64,000 nt of DNA from Manis javanica (Eukaryota > Chordata > Mammalia > Pholidota > Manidae): NCBI RefSeq assembly GCF_040802235.1, contig NC_133157.1, forward strand, positions 32,319,501-32,383,500, read 5' to 3'. Position numbers and translations under genes: made by a program. Shown in pieces: positions 1 through 64,000 of the stretch (position 1 is its first letter; every line of letters starts with the position of its first letter). Below the pieces are notes generated by a model. The model had not been told where the DNA came from, made no database searches, and was given only the letters and a program-made list of their open reading frames with translations.

Positions 1-330
1 GATACAGAGAGCAGAAAGGTGGTTGGAAGAGGTGTGGGGTAATATGGGTGAAGGGGCTCAAAAGGCACAAACTTTCGATTATAAAATAAATCCTGGGGGT
101 GTAATATATAGTATGCTGACTATAGTTAATAATACTGTGTTGCATATTTGAATGTTTCTAAGAAAAAAGATCTTAAAAGTTCTCACCACAAGAAGAAAAA
201 TTGTAACTACATATGGTGATATGTTAACTAGACTGACTGTGATCATTATGTGATCTACACTAATACTGAATTATGTTGTGTACATCTGAAACTAATGTTA
301 CATGTCAGTATACCTCAGTAAAGTCTGTGT
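1..330 (+). mobile_element. L1 LINE 3' end, sense
   Basis: The segment ends with the typical mammalian L1 3'UTR wording, including ttatgttgtg, catctgaaacta and cctcagtaaa. The 5' part of the element lies before the window. Subfamily not determined. Confidence 0.7.
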
Positions 331-439
331 GTATGTACACAAGTATGCATTTATTTCCCTGCTTTGTCCACAAAAGGGCCACTATGAAGCAAAGATAGCC
401 TAGTAGCAATGAGCACATCTGGTGTCCAGATCTTGGACT

Positions 440-660
440 CTGATACTATTGCCCATTAAAGGGAACCAGGGCCCTTCAGAGAAATAGCTGATGCCAGGAT
501 TGGGGCAGGATGGCTACAGGATGAGCTTGGAACATCTTGTAATGCCAGAAAATAATGTTCAAAAAATGATAGAAGTGTGTTACAGGGACATAGGAGCCAC
601 CATGAAGGGGCTCCCACTGGCCAAATCTGAGGCAGTCTGAGTACCAAAGTAATTAAAAAC
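440..660 (+). mobile_element. Ancient L1M-type 3'UTR fragment, sense
   Basis: Phrases such as aggagccaccatgaaggggc, tcccactggccaaatctgag and gagtaccaaagtaatt match the old L1M 3'UTR. The same family occurs antisense at 16440-16560. Recognised by eye; subfamily unknown. Confidence 0.5.
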
Positions 661-2594
661 ACCAATGATACTTACTTTCTACTGCATTTCACCTTTGTTT
701 TCCTTTGGCAGCGGTGACAAGTCAGATCATCTCAATGAATATTTGCTGTTTTCTTAACATAGGACACAGTATATCTTTTAAAGAGAAAAATCAAGATGAT
801 TGTTTTCCCTATGCAATTAACTCCCCTCTTTTCCGCCTTATTTTCTGTGTTTTGCAATGACCAACTTGCTCCTAGAAGTTTCTTTGGAAGCCAGTGTACT
901 CTCCCCTTGTCAGGTCAGATAAGGGACTAAGCTTAACACACTAAGCAGGCCTTTCTTGTTAGTGGCTGGCTGAAACGAAATGCATAGCTATATTAGCACT
1001 CACTCCTTTCATCACATTCCCACCCCTTCTGCTGCTTTTTATCCACCCCTTCTAACCTTAGCCAAGGTCTTTTTTATCTACCTTCAAGGCTTACCTGGAT
1101 TTTAGGCTCAACACTTAAATGACTCCCTAAACAATAAACATCTTATGGGAGACACACATTCTGTGCTGTGACGGCTCTTTAATTCCTCTTCCCCTAGAAC
1201 AAGGATAAGCACTACCTGAAATGTTACTTTTTAATAAATAAATAATGGCTGCATTTATTAAGCAGTGTGGTGCAGACTAGTAGCAGCACACCCAAATCTG
1301 TTCTTCCGTGCTCTTACAGTGAACAAGCTGTAACTAGGTACATGGTCATCCAGCTAGAAATTACATTTCTCAGCCTCTAACTCAGTTCTCCCCAGGGGAA
1401 AATGAGTGGCAGGGATGTGTACCTTTCCTTCTGGTCCTAAAGACCCTGGGCATGATGCCTTCATACTGTTTCCCTTCCCTCCAAGCTGGGGCACAGAGGG
1501 CCCATGGCCCTGCTAATGCCTGTGCTGGTGGGCTCTGTGATGCAGGGAGGATGGCAATGTGGGTCCCTGAATTTCTGTGAGGAGCATGACTGCCCTACAA
1601 GCCTGGATTGCTTACCTTGTCATGCAACAACAACAATGAATTATATGCCACTGAGAAATTAAGAGTCCATGAGTCTATATAAATAGTAGATATATGAGTA
1701 ATGAGTGAGTGAGGGAGAGTGCAGTCTCTTGCTTACAGTAGACTGCCAGTTTCCAAATGGTAAATTTAAAGGAGTGATGGAGTTGAAAAATCATCATTAT
1801 GTACATTTAAAATTTCCTATTATGAATATTTAAAACTAGGAAAATGTGTGCATATTTAATGGCTTTTGACTAATGTTATGCAGTTTCTCTCCATTCTAAT
1901 ACATTCTGGTAATCAGTATTTTGAAGATACCACTTTGTCTATATTTTTAGGTTTTCTTTTGTCTATTACTATGATCCTCTTATATTTTATAAAGAAGGGT
2001 AATTTTTTGTTTTCTTAGAGTTTGAAGATTGGTGGGACTAAGACATGGTAGAATATAGACTGACCTTCTTGTGTCAGAAGTAGGTTGGGGAGGGTGGCGA
2101 TGGGAATGTGTTGAACAAATCAGGAGCGAATGGCCACTTCCCTTTCTTCCCGCTGGGAGCTGGGGCAGTTCTCAGAGTTGGGGCATGGCAATAGCAATCA
2201 ACCTAAAGACATACATGTAAAACTTTGAGACTTGCTGGGAGAACCAGTTCTAGGACTAAGAGTCTGAGGTAGGTATTTGAAGTCCTTAAAACATTTTAGC
2301 TTTATTCATTTGAGTAGTTTCTGCGCTGAGTGTTGACGATATATAGCTAAATACAATCTCTACCCTAAGAAGTTTCCAATCTAATGGCTGAGACAGATGA
2401 AGAGGAAACTATTTGTTCTACTGGTACAGGGTGGCATACAGAGAGAAAGTTTCCCATTTGAAAGTGAATTTTGTATTGTTTTCTAGAGTTACCTTGCTCT
2501 TTACAATTTTTTTTCCCTTCTTATGTTAGTACCTGTCTTTGTAGCAGCTTCTTCCTTCTGCTTCCTTCTTGGACTAATGTTTGTACTCTCAACA
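661..2594. other. XPA intron 2, mostly unassigned
   Basis: I see no exon here. Positions 1310-1620 have the feel of a degenerate interspersed repeat (catttctcagcctctaact and what follows), but I could not name it. The rest looks like ordinary AT-rich intron. Confidence 0.5.
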
Positions 2595-3158
2595 GTGCTG
2601 TGGTAGGCTGAAAAATGGCCTCCAAAGATGTCTACATTCTAATCACCCTGGAACCTGTGACTGTATTACCTTATGTAGCAAAAGGGACTTTGCAGATATG
2701 ATTAAGGCTGAAGACTTTGAGATGGGGAGGCTATTCTGTATTATCCAGGTGGGTCCAGTGTAATCACAGGGTTCTTAAAATAGAAGAGGGAGGCAGAAGA
2801 GAGTTGGGGAAATGTGGTTATAGAAGAAGCCAGGGTGATGTGAGAAGCTGCAGTTGCTGCTTTGAAGATGGAGTCATGAGTTAAGGAATACAGGCTGCCT
2901 TCAGGAGCTGGAAATAGCAGGGTCCTCGACTGTCCCTCAAACCTCCAGAAGGGAACGCAGCCCTGCCAACACCTCGACTTTAGCTCACTGAGACCCATAA
3001 AAGACTTTGTAAACTACAGATCTTATAAAACTTGTCAACTAAGTAAACTTGTAAACTAAAAACTTGCAAAAAAAAAAACTTGTAAACTAAGATAAATTTG
3101 TTCCTTTAGCCACTAAATTTGTGATGCTTTTTTACAGCAGCAATATAAAACTAAGACA
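2595..3158 (+). mobile_element. MLT1 solo LTR (ERVL-MaLR), sense
   Basis: Characteristic MLT1 blocks appear in order: ggctgaaaaatggcctccaa, gggactttgcagatatgatt, tattatccaggtgggtccag, ccagaagggaacgcagccct, and the tail gccactaaatttgtgatg. No internal retroviral sequence is present, so this is a solo LTR. Its 3' third (3003-3095) contains an extra short tandem expansion. Confidence 0.8.
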
Positions 3159-3377
3159 AATATCTTACACATGGTTTGTGTTCAGAAATACTTGAATTGA
3201 TAGTTTCTTTTTCCTTTATTTTACTTTTTTCTCTTAAAATTTTTTAGATAAATGTTAAGAGTACTTAAGGTTTTATTGCCTTTTACGTAAATGTATTTGT
3301 ACATAAGTGTGTATAATGTACATGCTGATAAGCTAATAGAAGAAAATGTATTGTTCTAGTCATAAAAGAAAACTTAA

Positions 3378-19084
<15,707 letters not shown>

Positions 19085-19734
19085 TTTTTAGTTGAGTGGT
19101 CTGTTTTACAGGTTTTATATTTAGGTAAAGGAAATTTAGATTTCTCCCGTTCAGAATTCACCAAAATTTAAAGTGTTCAAAGATGAATGAAACACTTGTA
19201 CAAGTAATGCTTTAGGAATAAGTGTGTATGTTATGGCTTGAGAGCAGATTTCCATTAAGGTCCAACAGGTCTGGCTGTTGGCAAAATATTGGGTAAATGA
19301 TCATTTTTCTACAATAGGATGGGAGGTTAGTGGTAGATGAGATTCAGAAGTGGTAGGTTACAGCTAAAATTGAGAAATAAGAAACCAAAGCAAACCCTAC
19401 CTTGAGGTAGGAAGAGCTTTTAGTACAAACAAAAGCTGCTACGCTGAATTCTTATCCCAAGAAACAACAGGAATTGGTGGCAGACCACTGTAACCCCCCG
19501 GCTGGGTCAGGTCTTCTTGACTATTTCTCTAAGTTAGGAAGCAGAGACAAATACTGACTTTTTAGCAGGAATGAGCAATGAGTTATGGGAGCCTGATCAT
19601 GTTTTCTAATTCTTTAGGGCTTACTACTGGGGGCCCTGATGTCGGTGTCTAGATAACCCTTTTCAAATGAGTTAAAATGGCAAAACAGCTGTAAAACAGC
19701 TTTGTTGCTCAAAGAAGGTGCTGATAATAAGCTT

Positions 19735-19835
19735 ATCAAAACCTACTAACATTTACTGAGCACTCACCAGTTGCCTGGTAAGTACTATGCTAAGTGCCTT
19801 AAAGGTATTATCATTTAATCCTGATCAGGAACATA
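19735..19835 (-). mobile_element. MIR-family fragment, antisense
   Basis: Wording catttactgagcactcacca, ctatgctaagtgcctt and tatcatttaatcctgat fits the MIR tail in reverse. Confidence 0.5.
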
Positions 19836-20399
19836 ACCTGGGTCTGTGCCTGTTTAGCATTCATTTCTAAAGGAAGTGGTAACCTTTACAAGCTGACAGT
19901 ACCCCAGACAGACCAAGTTAGGCTAAATTTTCCTTATCTTGTCAAAAGGATTACAGGGTAGTTAACAGCTAGTAAGAAGTTTGATGCCACGTGGGTCCAT
20001 GTATTATTTTTTGACAATAACAAATTCAGGTTAAGATAAATTGGGTATTTTCAAGTTATTCTTTGACACAATTCTTATTCTACAGCTACAAATAACAAGA
20101 CATAGGAAGTTTATATTTCATTTCTTTTTCTGTTATCAACTCTTGAGGACTGCTTGAAGAAAACATCAAACCCAAATAGGCTGAGACTATAATTACTAAT
20201 TTGTTCTCTCTCTATATATATATTCAATACAGAAATGTTTAATATACTTATCAAGTATTGATTTTTTTCAAATATACTATGCTAAATTACAGCTCAGTAA
20301 AAATTGATTCTGACTGGGCAGCAAGACCTTCCTGGGACAAAAAAAAAGCTTCCAGCTCGATGACAACAGAGTAACTAGGGGTTCAGGCTGCTGACAACA

Positions 20400-20575
20400 G
20401 CATTACTGCATTGGAAGACAAAGAATGCACTTACTAGCTGTGCACCTTGGGTAAGTGACTTCATGGGCCTGTTTTTATCTGTCAGATGAGCATAATCAAC
20501 TCTCAGTGACTGTTGTGAGGATTAAGTAAGGTAAATCTGGAGCGGCTGGCACATAACAGCCACTGGTTAATGAGC
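20400..20575 (+). mobile_element. MIR SINE, sense
   Basis: Readable MIR: cttactagctgtgcaccttg, gggtaagtgacttcatgggc, gactgttgtgaggattaagt, ggctggcacataacagc. Confidence 0.75.
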
Positions 20576-21812
20576 ACATATCACCAATACCATCATAGTT
20601 GTAGATTTGTCTAGCTGAAGCATGCTTCTAATTGTTCTTTACCTTCTTGACATTTAAGACAATCCCAGTATCCAAATACTACTGACAGCCAAATCGGCTC
20701 AACCCCGATTGGCAAGTTTTTTTCTTATCTTTCATTTTCAGGTATAAGTATTACTAATCAGCACTAAATACTTTCCAGAAAAAGCAAGCAAACTTATTTT
20801 GATATGAACCATTGCCTGAAAAATTCCTGGAAGGTAGATTTAGAATCAAGGAAAGCTAAATTATGTATTTGCTTTGACAAAAGTATGTTAAATGGCATTA
20901 GTACAATTAATACTGATTTATTACAAGGTATGCAGTACAGTGACATGCCGTTCTGTTGTTTATGTGAACTTTGTTAGTGGCGAAAGCACCTGTTGAATAT
21001 TTGCTCTTGAACGTTTATTTCTTCAAAATTCAACCTCTAGTTCAGTTTTTCCATGTACCTAGCTGCCAGAGTGGGACAGAGCAGGGTCACACCAGTGAAC
21101 AGTTGTTAGAATCAACCATTACACATTAGGAGGATTGAAAAGAAAGAAAGTAAAAAAAACCCTAGGCATTCTCTAGCATTTGGATCAAGCAAGTATAACT
21201 AGCCAAACTTTACAATACATGGTGAAAGGATTTACAAAGCAGTTTAGAGTCCAGTAAAGTTACCAAAGCCTTAACTGGTTATCCTTTGGCATCTTGAGGA
21301 CAGGAGTCATTTCTAAGTAATTACATAGTTTGTGGGAAGGAGGACTAGCATAAACAGAAGTGTTTAGACAAGAAACCTGGGTTTTATAGTCCCCTTTCTG
21401 CTAGTAACTTACCATGCAACCTTAATCTTGTGAATTTGTCTTAAATGGTATTTAAAAATCCTAGGAATTGCCATCTGTTGAGCACACAAAATGTATGGTA
21501 AACCAAAGAGACCATATATCAACATGGAAAATGCTTAATGCATCATAAACTTATGATGTAGTAAGATATGTTGTGTAATACACAAAAATACTACCAGTTG
21601 TGGGATTTTTTGGTAAATTTTGCAATGCATTCTTATCAAACCTCAATACCATGTTGGAAACATGTTCAGAAAGTAGGTAGGTTTGGATTGTGTTTCTGTG
21701 AAACCTGGTCTGAGGAGTTTCAGCTGGTCTAGTTATATCTATTCCACTATAGCATGTAACTCACTATTATGACCTTGTACAAATCTGTCTTAGACTAAAG
21801 ACAGGGACCAGA

Positions 21813-21985
21813 TGCTCTAAGATAATGGTTCCCAAACTTACTCATCTGCATATTGGAATTACTTGGGAAACCTTAAGAACACTGATGTCTGTGTTCCATC
21901 CCAAGATAGTGGTTTAGTTTAAAAAACAACTTGAGAGATTGCCAGGTTGTTTAGTTTCAGACAAATTTAGGAACTGCTGTTCAAA
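21813..21985 (+). mobile_element. hAT-Charlie MER20-like DNA transposon remnant
   Basis: aatggttcccaaacttactc at one end and ggaactgctgttcaaat at the other, with the internal tggaattacttgggaaacct. Family assignment by eye only. Confidence 0.45.
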
Positions 21986-22500
21986 TACTTTTATGCTAAC
22001 AAGTAATACGTTAAAAAAATATTTTGAATGGAAAATTTCAAGTGGAGGGTACGTACACCTTCAATAAGAAGCCACCAAATCTAAAGTAGATTGAGATGAT
22101 AAATCATGAAATACCAAAGTTTAAAAAAACATTTTTTAGTTTTATTTCAGCCATGTTAGGTTATGCATGAGCTGTGAAAAGCTATGCTACTTGTTAATAA
22201 ACCCATCAATTCTAGCTACTACTTTGACCTCTAGTGTTCCACATATGTCAAATCAGTGATCATTTGTGCCTCACATACATACTACAGCCTATGGTCACTG
22301 TCACATTGTCATTAGGGAATATTTGCTATTTAGGGGCGATGAAAGTTAACCAGTGTTTTATTTTTTTCACTGTCCTCCCCTTTCTCTTAATAAGTGAAAA
22401 GGATGCTACAAGAAAGCAAGCAATCAAACCATCAAAAAATAAGAAATTATTTTGAGATTTTTTTTTTTTAAATCCTGATATGAGGGGAATAAAATGACCC

Positions 22501-59912
<37,412 letters not shown>

Positions 59913-60429
59913 GCCGTACGCCGGTGCGCTGCTGAGCCGCGATGCCGGGCGGGAAGCCTGGCAGGAGCCGTCGGGCAGCCAACCCGCGCGAGGAGCGCAG
60001 ACCGGCGGCGCTCCGGCGCACTCGCTCGCTACCGCACCCGGAAGCGCGAGGAGGAGAGGCAGCCGGGTGGGCTCGTTGGGCCGGGAGAGCCGGCGTCTGG
60101 AAGTTCAGCAGGCCGCGGGCACGCAACCGCCCCTTCGGGCTCCCTCCGCCTCTCGGCTGCTTCCTTCTCCCGCCTTTCACTGTAAGTCCTTCCGGGACCA
60201 CGCAGAGAGCTCCGCCTTTTCAGGCAGCCAGAGCCCGCGGGCCGCGAGCCACGCCTGGAGGGGTGGCCTCGCCGGGATGCAGTCAGCAGTCCCCGCCTCA
60301 ACTTCGGAGCCTCTCTAGGGGCCTTCAATCGTTTTCCCGGCGGCCCTTTCGCTGACGGCCTAGAAGACTTCCGGAGCGAGGTGACGTCCGGGGCGTTCTT
60401 TCCTTCGTAAATACCCGGCGCAGGCTGGC

Positions 60430-60512
60430 GGCTCTAGGGCTGTGGGCAGTGACAACTGCTAGGCGGAGACGGTTGAATGAAGAAAGATCTAAGAAACGAG
60501 CAGGACTGGCGG
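60430..60512 (+). other. TSTD2: Probable non-coding exon 1 of TSTD2
   Basis: A strong donor (cgg/gtacgt) at 60512/60513 lies in the CpG island just downstream of two ETS sites and a CRE-like site. No start codon continues in frame to the coding exon, so the exon would be 5'UTR. The start is a guess. Confidence 0.4.
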
Positions 60513-61257
60513 GTACGTGCTCATTTCACTCCCACTTCCGGGCCCTTGCCTCCTTCGGGAAGCGGGGCGGAGAGACTGGACCAGGCTTGGCGCGGAGGCG
60601 GGGCCCAGGTGCCAGGCCCCGCCGCCGCTCGTACGGCCCTTGGGACTCGGAGACCCGCTCCAGCAGGAACTCCGGGCTTATCCCCTTGCTGTCATCTTAC
60701 CTCTCACTCCTCTGAGTTGTTGCTTATGAAGGAACAGGTGATGGTTTTAGCAATGTTTTCAGTGGTTATTTGGTACTTAATGGACGTGTATGTGATCATC
60801 CTCTGCCCTGACGCCTCTGAAGCACCATGCCTACTTATCTAATTGCCTGGTCCATGGTCATCGGAAATTTCACACGTTTAAAATGGAACTCCTCTTTCAC
60901 CCTCCTGGTCTAACCTAGTACTCCTTCAGTGTTACCCATTTCAGTAAATGACACCATCCATCCGACTGCTTAATAAAAAATGAGGTAGGAGTCATTCTTC
61001 TGTCTTCCTGTGCCTTCTCTTCCTGCATAACAATCTATCAGTAAACCCTGCCAGCTCTACTTTCAGAACAAATCCAGAATCAGACCACTTTATCCCTTCA
61101 TTACACTCTCCAGGGACTTTCCATTGTAGATTCCATACTCTTGACCTACAGGTTCTACTCTCATTGGATATTCGAACCACTCTAACTCGCTTCGTTTTCC
61201 TCCAACAAGTTAAGATTGTTCTCACTGTAGGAATTTATACTCTTTCTTTTGCCTGAA

Positions 61258-61345
61258 GATCTCTGCTTTTAAATCTGCATGGATGACTCCTTGTCACTTA
61301 GGTCTCAGCTCAAATATCAGGTCCTTCCTGAAGCCTTCCCCAGCT
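61258..61345 (+). mobile_element. L2 fragment, sense
   Basis: aggtctcagctcaaatatca then ggtccttcctgaagccttcc. Confidence 0.65.
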
Positions 61346-61349
61346 ACCC

Positions 61350-61740
61350 AGTTTGTTTATTTCATTCAACAAACATTGTATTTATTAACGTTTAGCACCT
61401 CCTGTGTGCCAGGCAGTGTTCTAGATGCTGAGGAAGCAAAGATGAGCGAAGGAAAACCCCTGCTTTCTTGGTGCTGATAACTATTCAGGAAACAGTGCAG
61501 TCAGAGGTAGTGAGCACAGGGAGAGAAAAGATGACATCAGGGAGGTGGTAGGAGGGGCTTTGTAAGGGTTTTGGACTTTATATGAATAAATGGAATAGCC
61601 TGGAGAGTTATCTCATTGACTTTTTGATGATGACCTCCTTCACTCCATAGGAGGGCAGGTAGGCTATTGCAGTAATTCAGTCAAGGAATGATGGTAATCA
61701 GAATGGGGCTGGTAATGTGTCTATTTTGACAGGATGTGGC
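61350..61740 (-). mobile_element. L2 fragment, antisense
   Basis: tttcattcaacaaacattgt, ctgtgtgccaggcagtgttc, tgatgaccttc-type wording and ggctattgcagtaattcagt follow the reverse L2 order. Confidence 0.65.
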
Positions 61741-62019
61741 CACAGTGGCAATTATTATATTTTATGCTTACATCTCATTACAATGGGACTTTCTTGGTTG
61801 TTATTTCTTCTAAGGAGGGGAATTTGCACAGGTCTAAAATTAGGGGACAAAAAGAACATGTTTATAACTGAAGGTACAAGCACACAGCTTGGCTGATTTG
61901 GATTAGACTTGGTGCTTTTCAGGTACCATTTACCTTAAATGTTTGCATAGCATGCCCCCTAACTCAGGTTTCTGCTCACATGCTACTGCCTCAGAAAAAG
62001 TTAACCCACTCTCTGTGTA

Positions 62020-62265
62020 CTAAAGAGTGCCTTCACCACTCTCTTTCCTTTCCCTGCTTTTTTGTCTTCATAGTCCTTTCTAACCACCTGACTTTGTAAA
62101 ACCAATGTATTAATTTGTTTATCTTCTTTCTCTTCCCACTGGAACATAAACTCTAAGAAAGCAGAGATAGTTTCTGTTTCATTCATTGCTATATTTCTAG
62201 AGTCTAGAACAGTGCCTGGCATAGAGTAAGTGCTAAATAAACATTGAGTGAATGAATGGACAGCT
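62020..62265 (+). mobile_element. L2 LINE 3' end, sense
   Basis: cactggaacataaactctaa, gtctagaacagtgcctggca, aagtgctaaataaacattga and gtgaatgaatgg. Confidence 0.8.
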
Positions 62266-62370
62266 TGGGCTGCTGGGCCCCTGCTCATTTGCCTGACTGA
62301 CTAACTGCAAGTTTGCTTCAAGTAGTAATCAAAGACTGACATTATTCTTTCTCCCTTGCTTACTTCCTAG

Positions 62371-63300
<930 letters not shown>

Positions 63301-63309
63301 AGGATACAA

Positions 63310-64000
63310 AAAGGTTTTAAAATAAGTTATTTTTGCAATAATTTAAAATTTAAAGGGAAGTTGCCACAATTGTACAGAAGACTTGCATGTCCCCTTTGCC
63401 CAGAGGCTCCATTCATGTTTCATCAAATGTCCCAGATGATTTTTATAGAGCCAGTGTAAGGTCACATGTTACATTTTAGGTGTCGTATCTCATGTCTTCT
63501 TTCTGAACACTTCCTCATTTTCCCTCCCTGAAATCATGACCATGACATTTTTAAAGATTATAGTGAGTTATTTTGTAGAATATTCCTTAGTTGTTTTGTA
63601 CCCATGTTTCCTTTGGATTAGATTAAGGTTAGTGCTTTTATGAACAAGACTATCCACAAGAGATGTATTCTGTCATGTGGCTTACAGCAGCAATTTGTTC
63701 CATTGCTGGCAATGTTAATATTGGTTACTTGATTAAGGAAGTGCCTGTCATATCTCTGCTATGAAACTATTCTTTTTTTCCTCTTAATTAATCAGTATTT
63801 TGGGAGAAAATAGCTTGAGACTGTGTACATATCCTATTCATCTTTTATGTACTAGTTTTAGATTAATTGATTTTTCTTTGCTGAATTATTACTGTGATGG
63901 TTGCTAAATGGTGATTTTCTAATTGCTTCATTTCCTCTAGATTTATTACTTTGAATTGTGCTGCAAGGAAGAGCTTTCTTTTCTCCTGATTTATTAGTAT
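63310..64000 (-). mobile_element. Ancient L1M 3'UTR, antisense, running off the window
   Basis: gaagttgccacaattgtaca, ttttgtagaatattccttag, ttgattaaggaagtgcctgt, gagactgtgtacatatccta and aaggaagagctttcttttct follow the same family order as the copies in XPA intron 5. Confidence 0.55.

Larger units (their letters stand above)
19085..22500. other. Convergent 3'UTR/intergenic interval between XPA and NCBP1
   Basis: Both genes end into this 3.4-kb interval. On the plus strand I find no AATAAA or ATTAAA in the first kilobase after the XPA stop. On the minus strand, AATAAA candidates for NCBP1 lie at 22357-22362, 22141-22146, 21014-21019 and 20917-20922. MIR fragments lie at 19735-19835 and 20400-20575, and a MER20-like element at 21813-21985. 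Transcript ends cannot be fixed from sequence alone. Confidence 0.6.
60513..62370. other. TSTD2 intron 1 (inferred)
   Basis: Runs from a likely donor cgg/gtacgt at 60513 to the acceptor tacttcctag at 62370. L2 pieces occur in both orientations: sense at 61258-61345, antisense at 61350-61740, sense at 62020-62265. Otherwise unassigned. Confidence 0.6.

Overview
This is nuclear DNA from a placental mammal. The evidence is large GT-AG introns, a CpG island, and ancient MIR, L2, MLT1 and MER-type repeats alongside L1 LINEs. It carries three neighbouring vertebrate genes, seen here in the order XPA (+), NCBP1 (-), TSTD2 (+). That is the arrangement known from human 9q22, read from the opposite strand. 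I see no Alu, rodent B1/B2, ruminant Bov-tA or carnivore CAN SINE, which argues against those lineages. The 3' end of the youngest L1 looks like the type I associate with pangolins, but that species guess is weak.

Region by region: 1-3396 is the end of XPA intron 2, with L1 3' ends and an MLT1 LTR. Positions 3397-19084 hold XPA exons 3-6, encoding residues 95-273 with the C4 zinc finger and the C-terminal TFIIH-binding part; exons 1-2 lie before the window. XPA intron 5 is 14.5 kb and holds a full-length antisense L1 nested in an older L1. Positions 19085-22500 are the convergent 3' ends of XPA and NCBP1. Positions 22501-59912 hold the complete NCBP1 coding sequence: 23 coding exons on the minus strand, all with GT-AG introns. 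I placed every exon to the base, and they sum to 2373 nt, or 790 codons plus stop, the usual length for this protein. Positions 59640-60690 are a CpG island acting as a two-way promoter for NCBP1 and TSTD2. The first coding exon of TSTD2 (residues 1-55) is at 62419-62583, and the rest of that gene lies past the window end.

The genes are housekeeping in character. XPA is the damage-verification scaffold of nucleotide excision repair. NCBP1 is the large subunit of the nuclear mRNA cap-binding complex. TSTD2 is a poorly characterised rhodanese-domain protein. They share no pathway; NCBP1 and TSTD2 share a promoter region.

No undescribed gene system was found. The most unusual structure is a 250-bp direct duplication, about 97% identical, whose two copies sit 93 and 101 nt downstream of the 5' splice sites of two different NCBP1 exons. 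Other points of interest are the nested and TSD-flanked L1 insertions, ~70-bp tandem repeats in an L1 5' region, the ETS-rich bidirectional promoter, and the lack of a canonical poly(A) hexamer after XPA.
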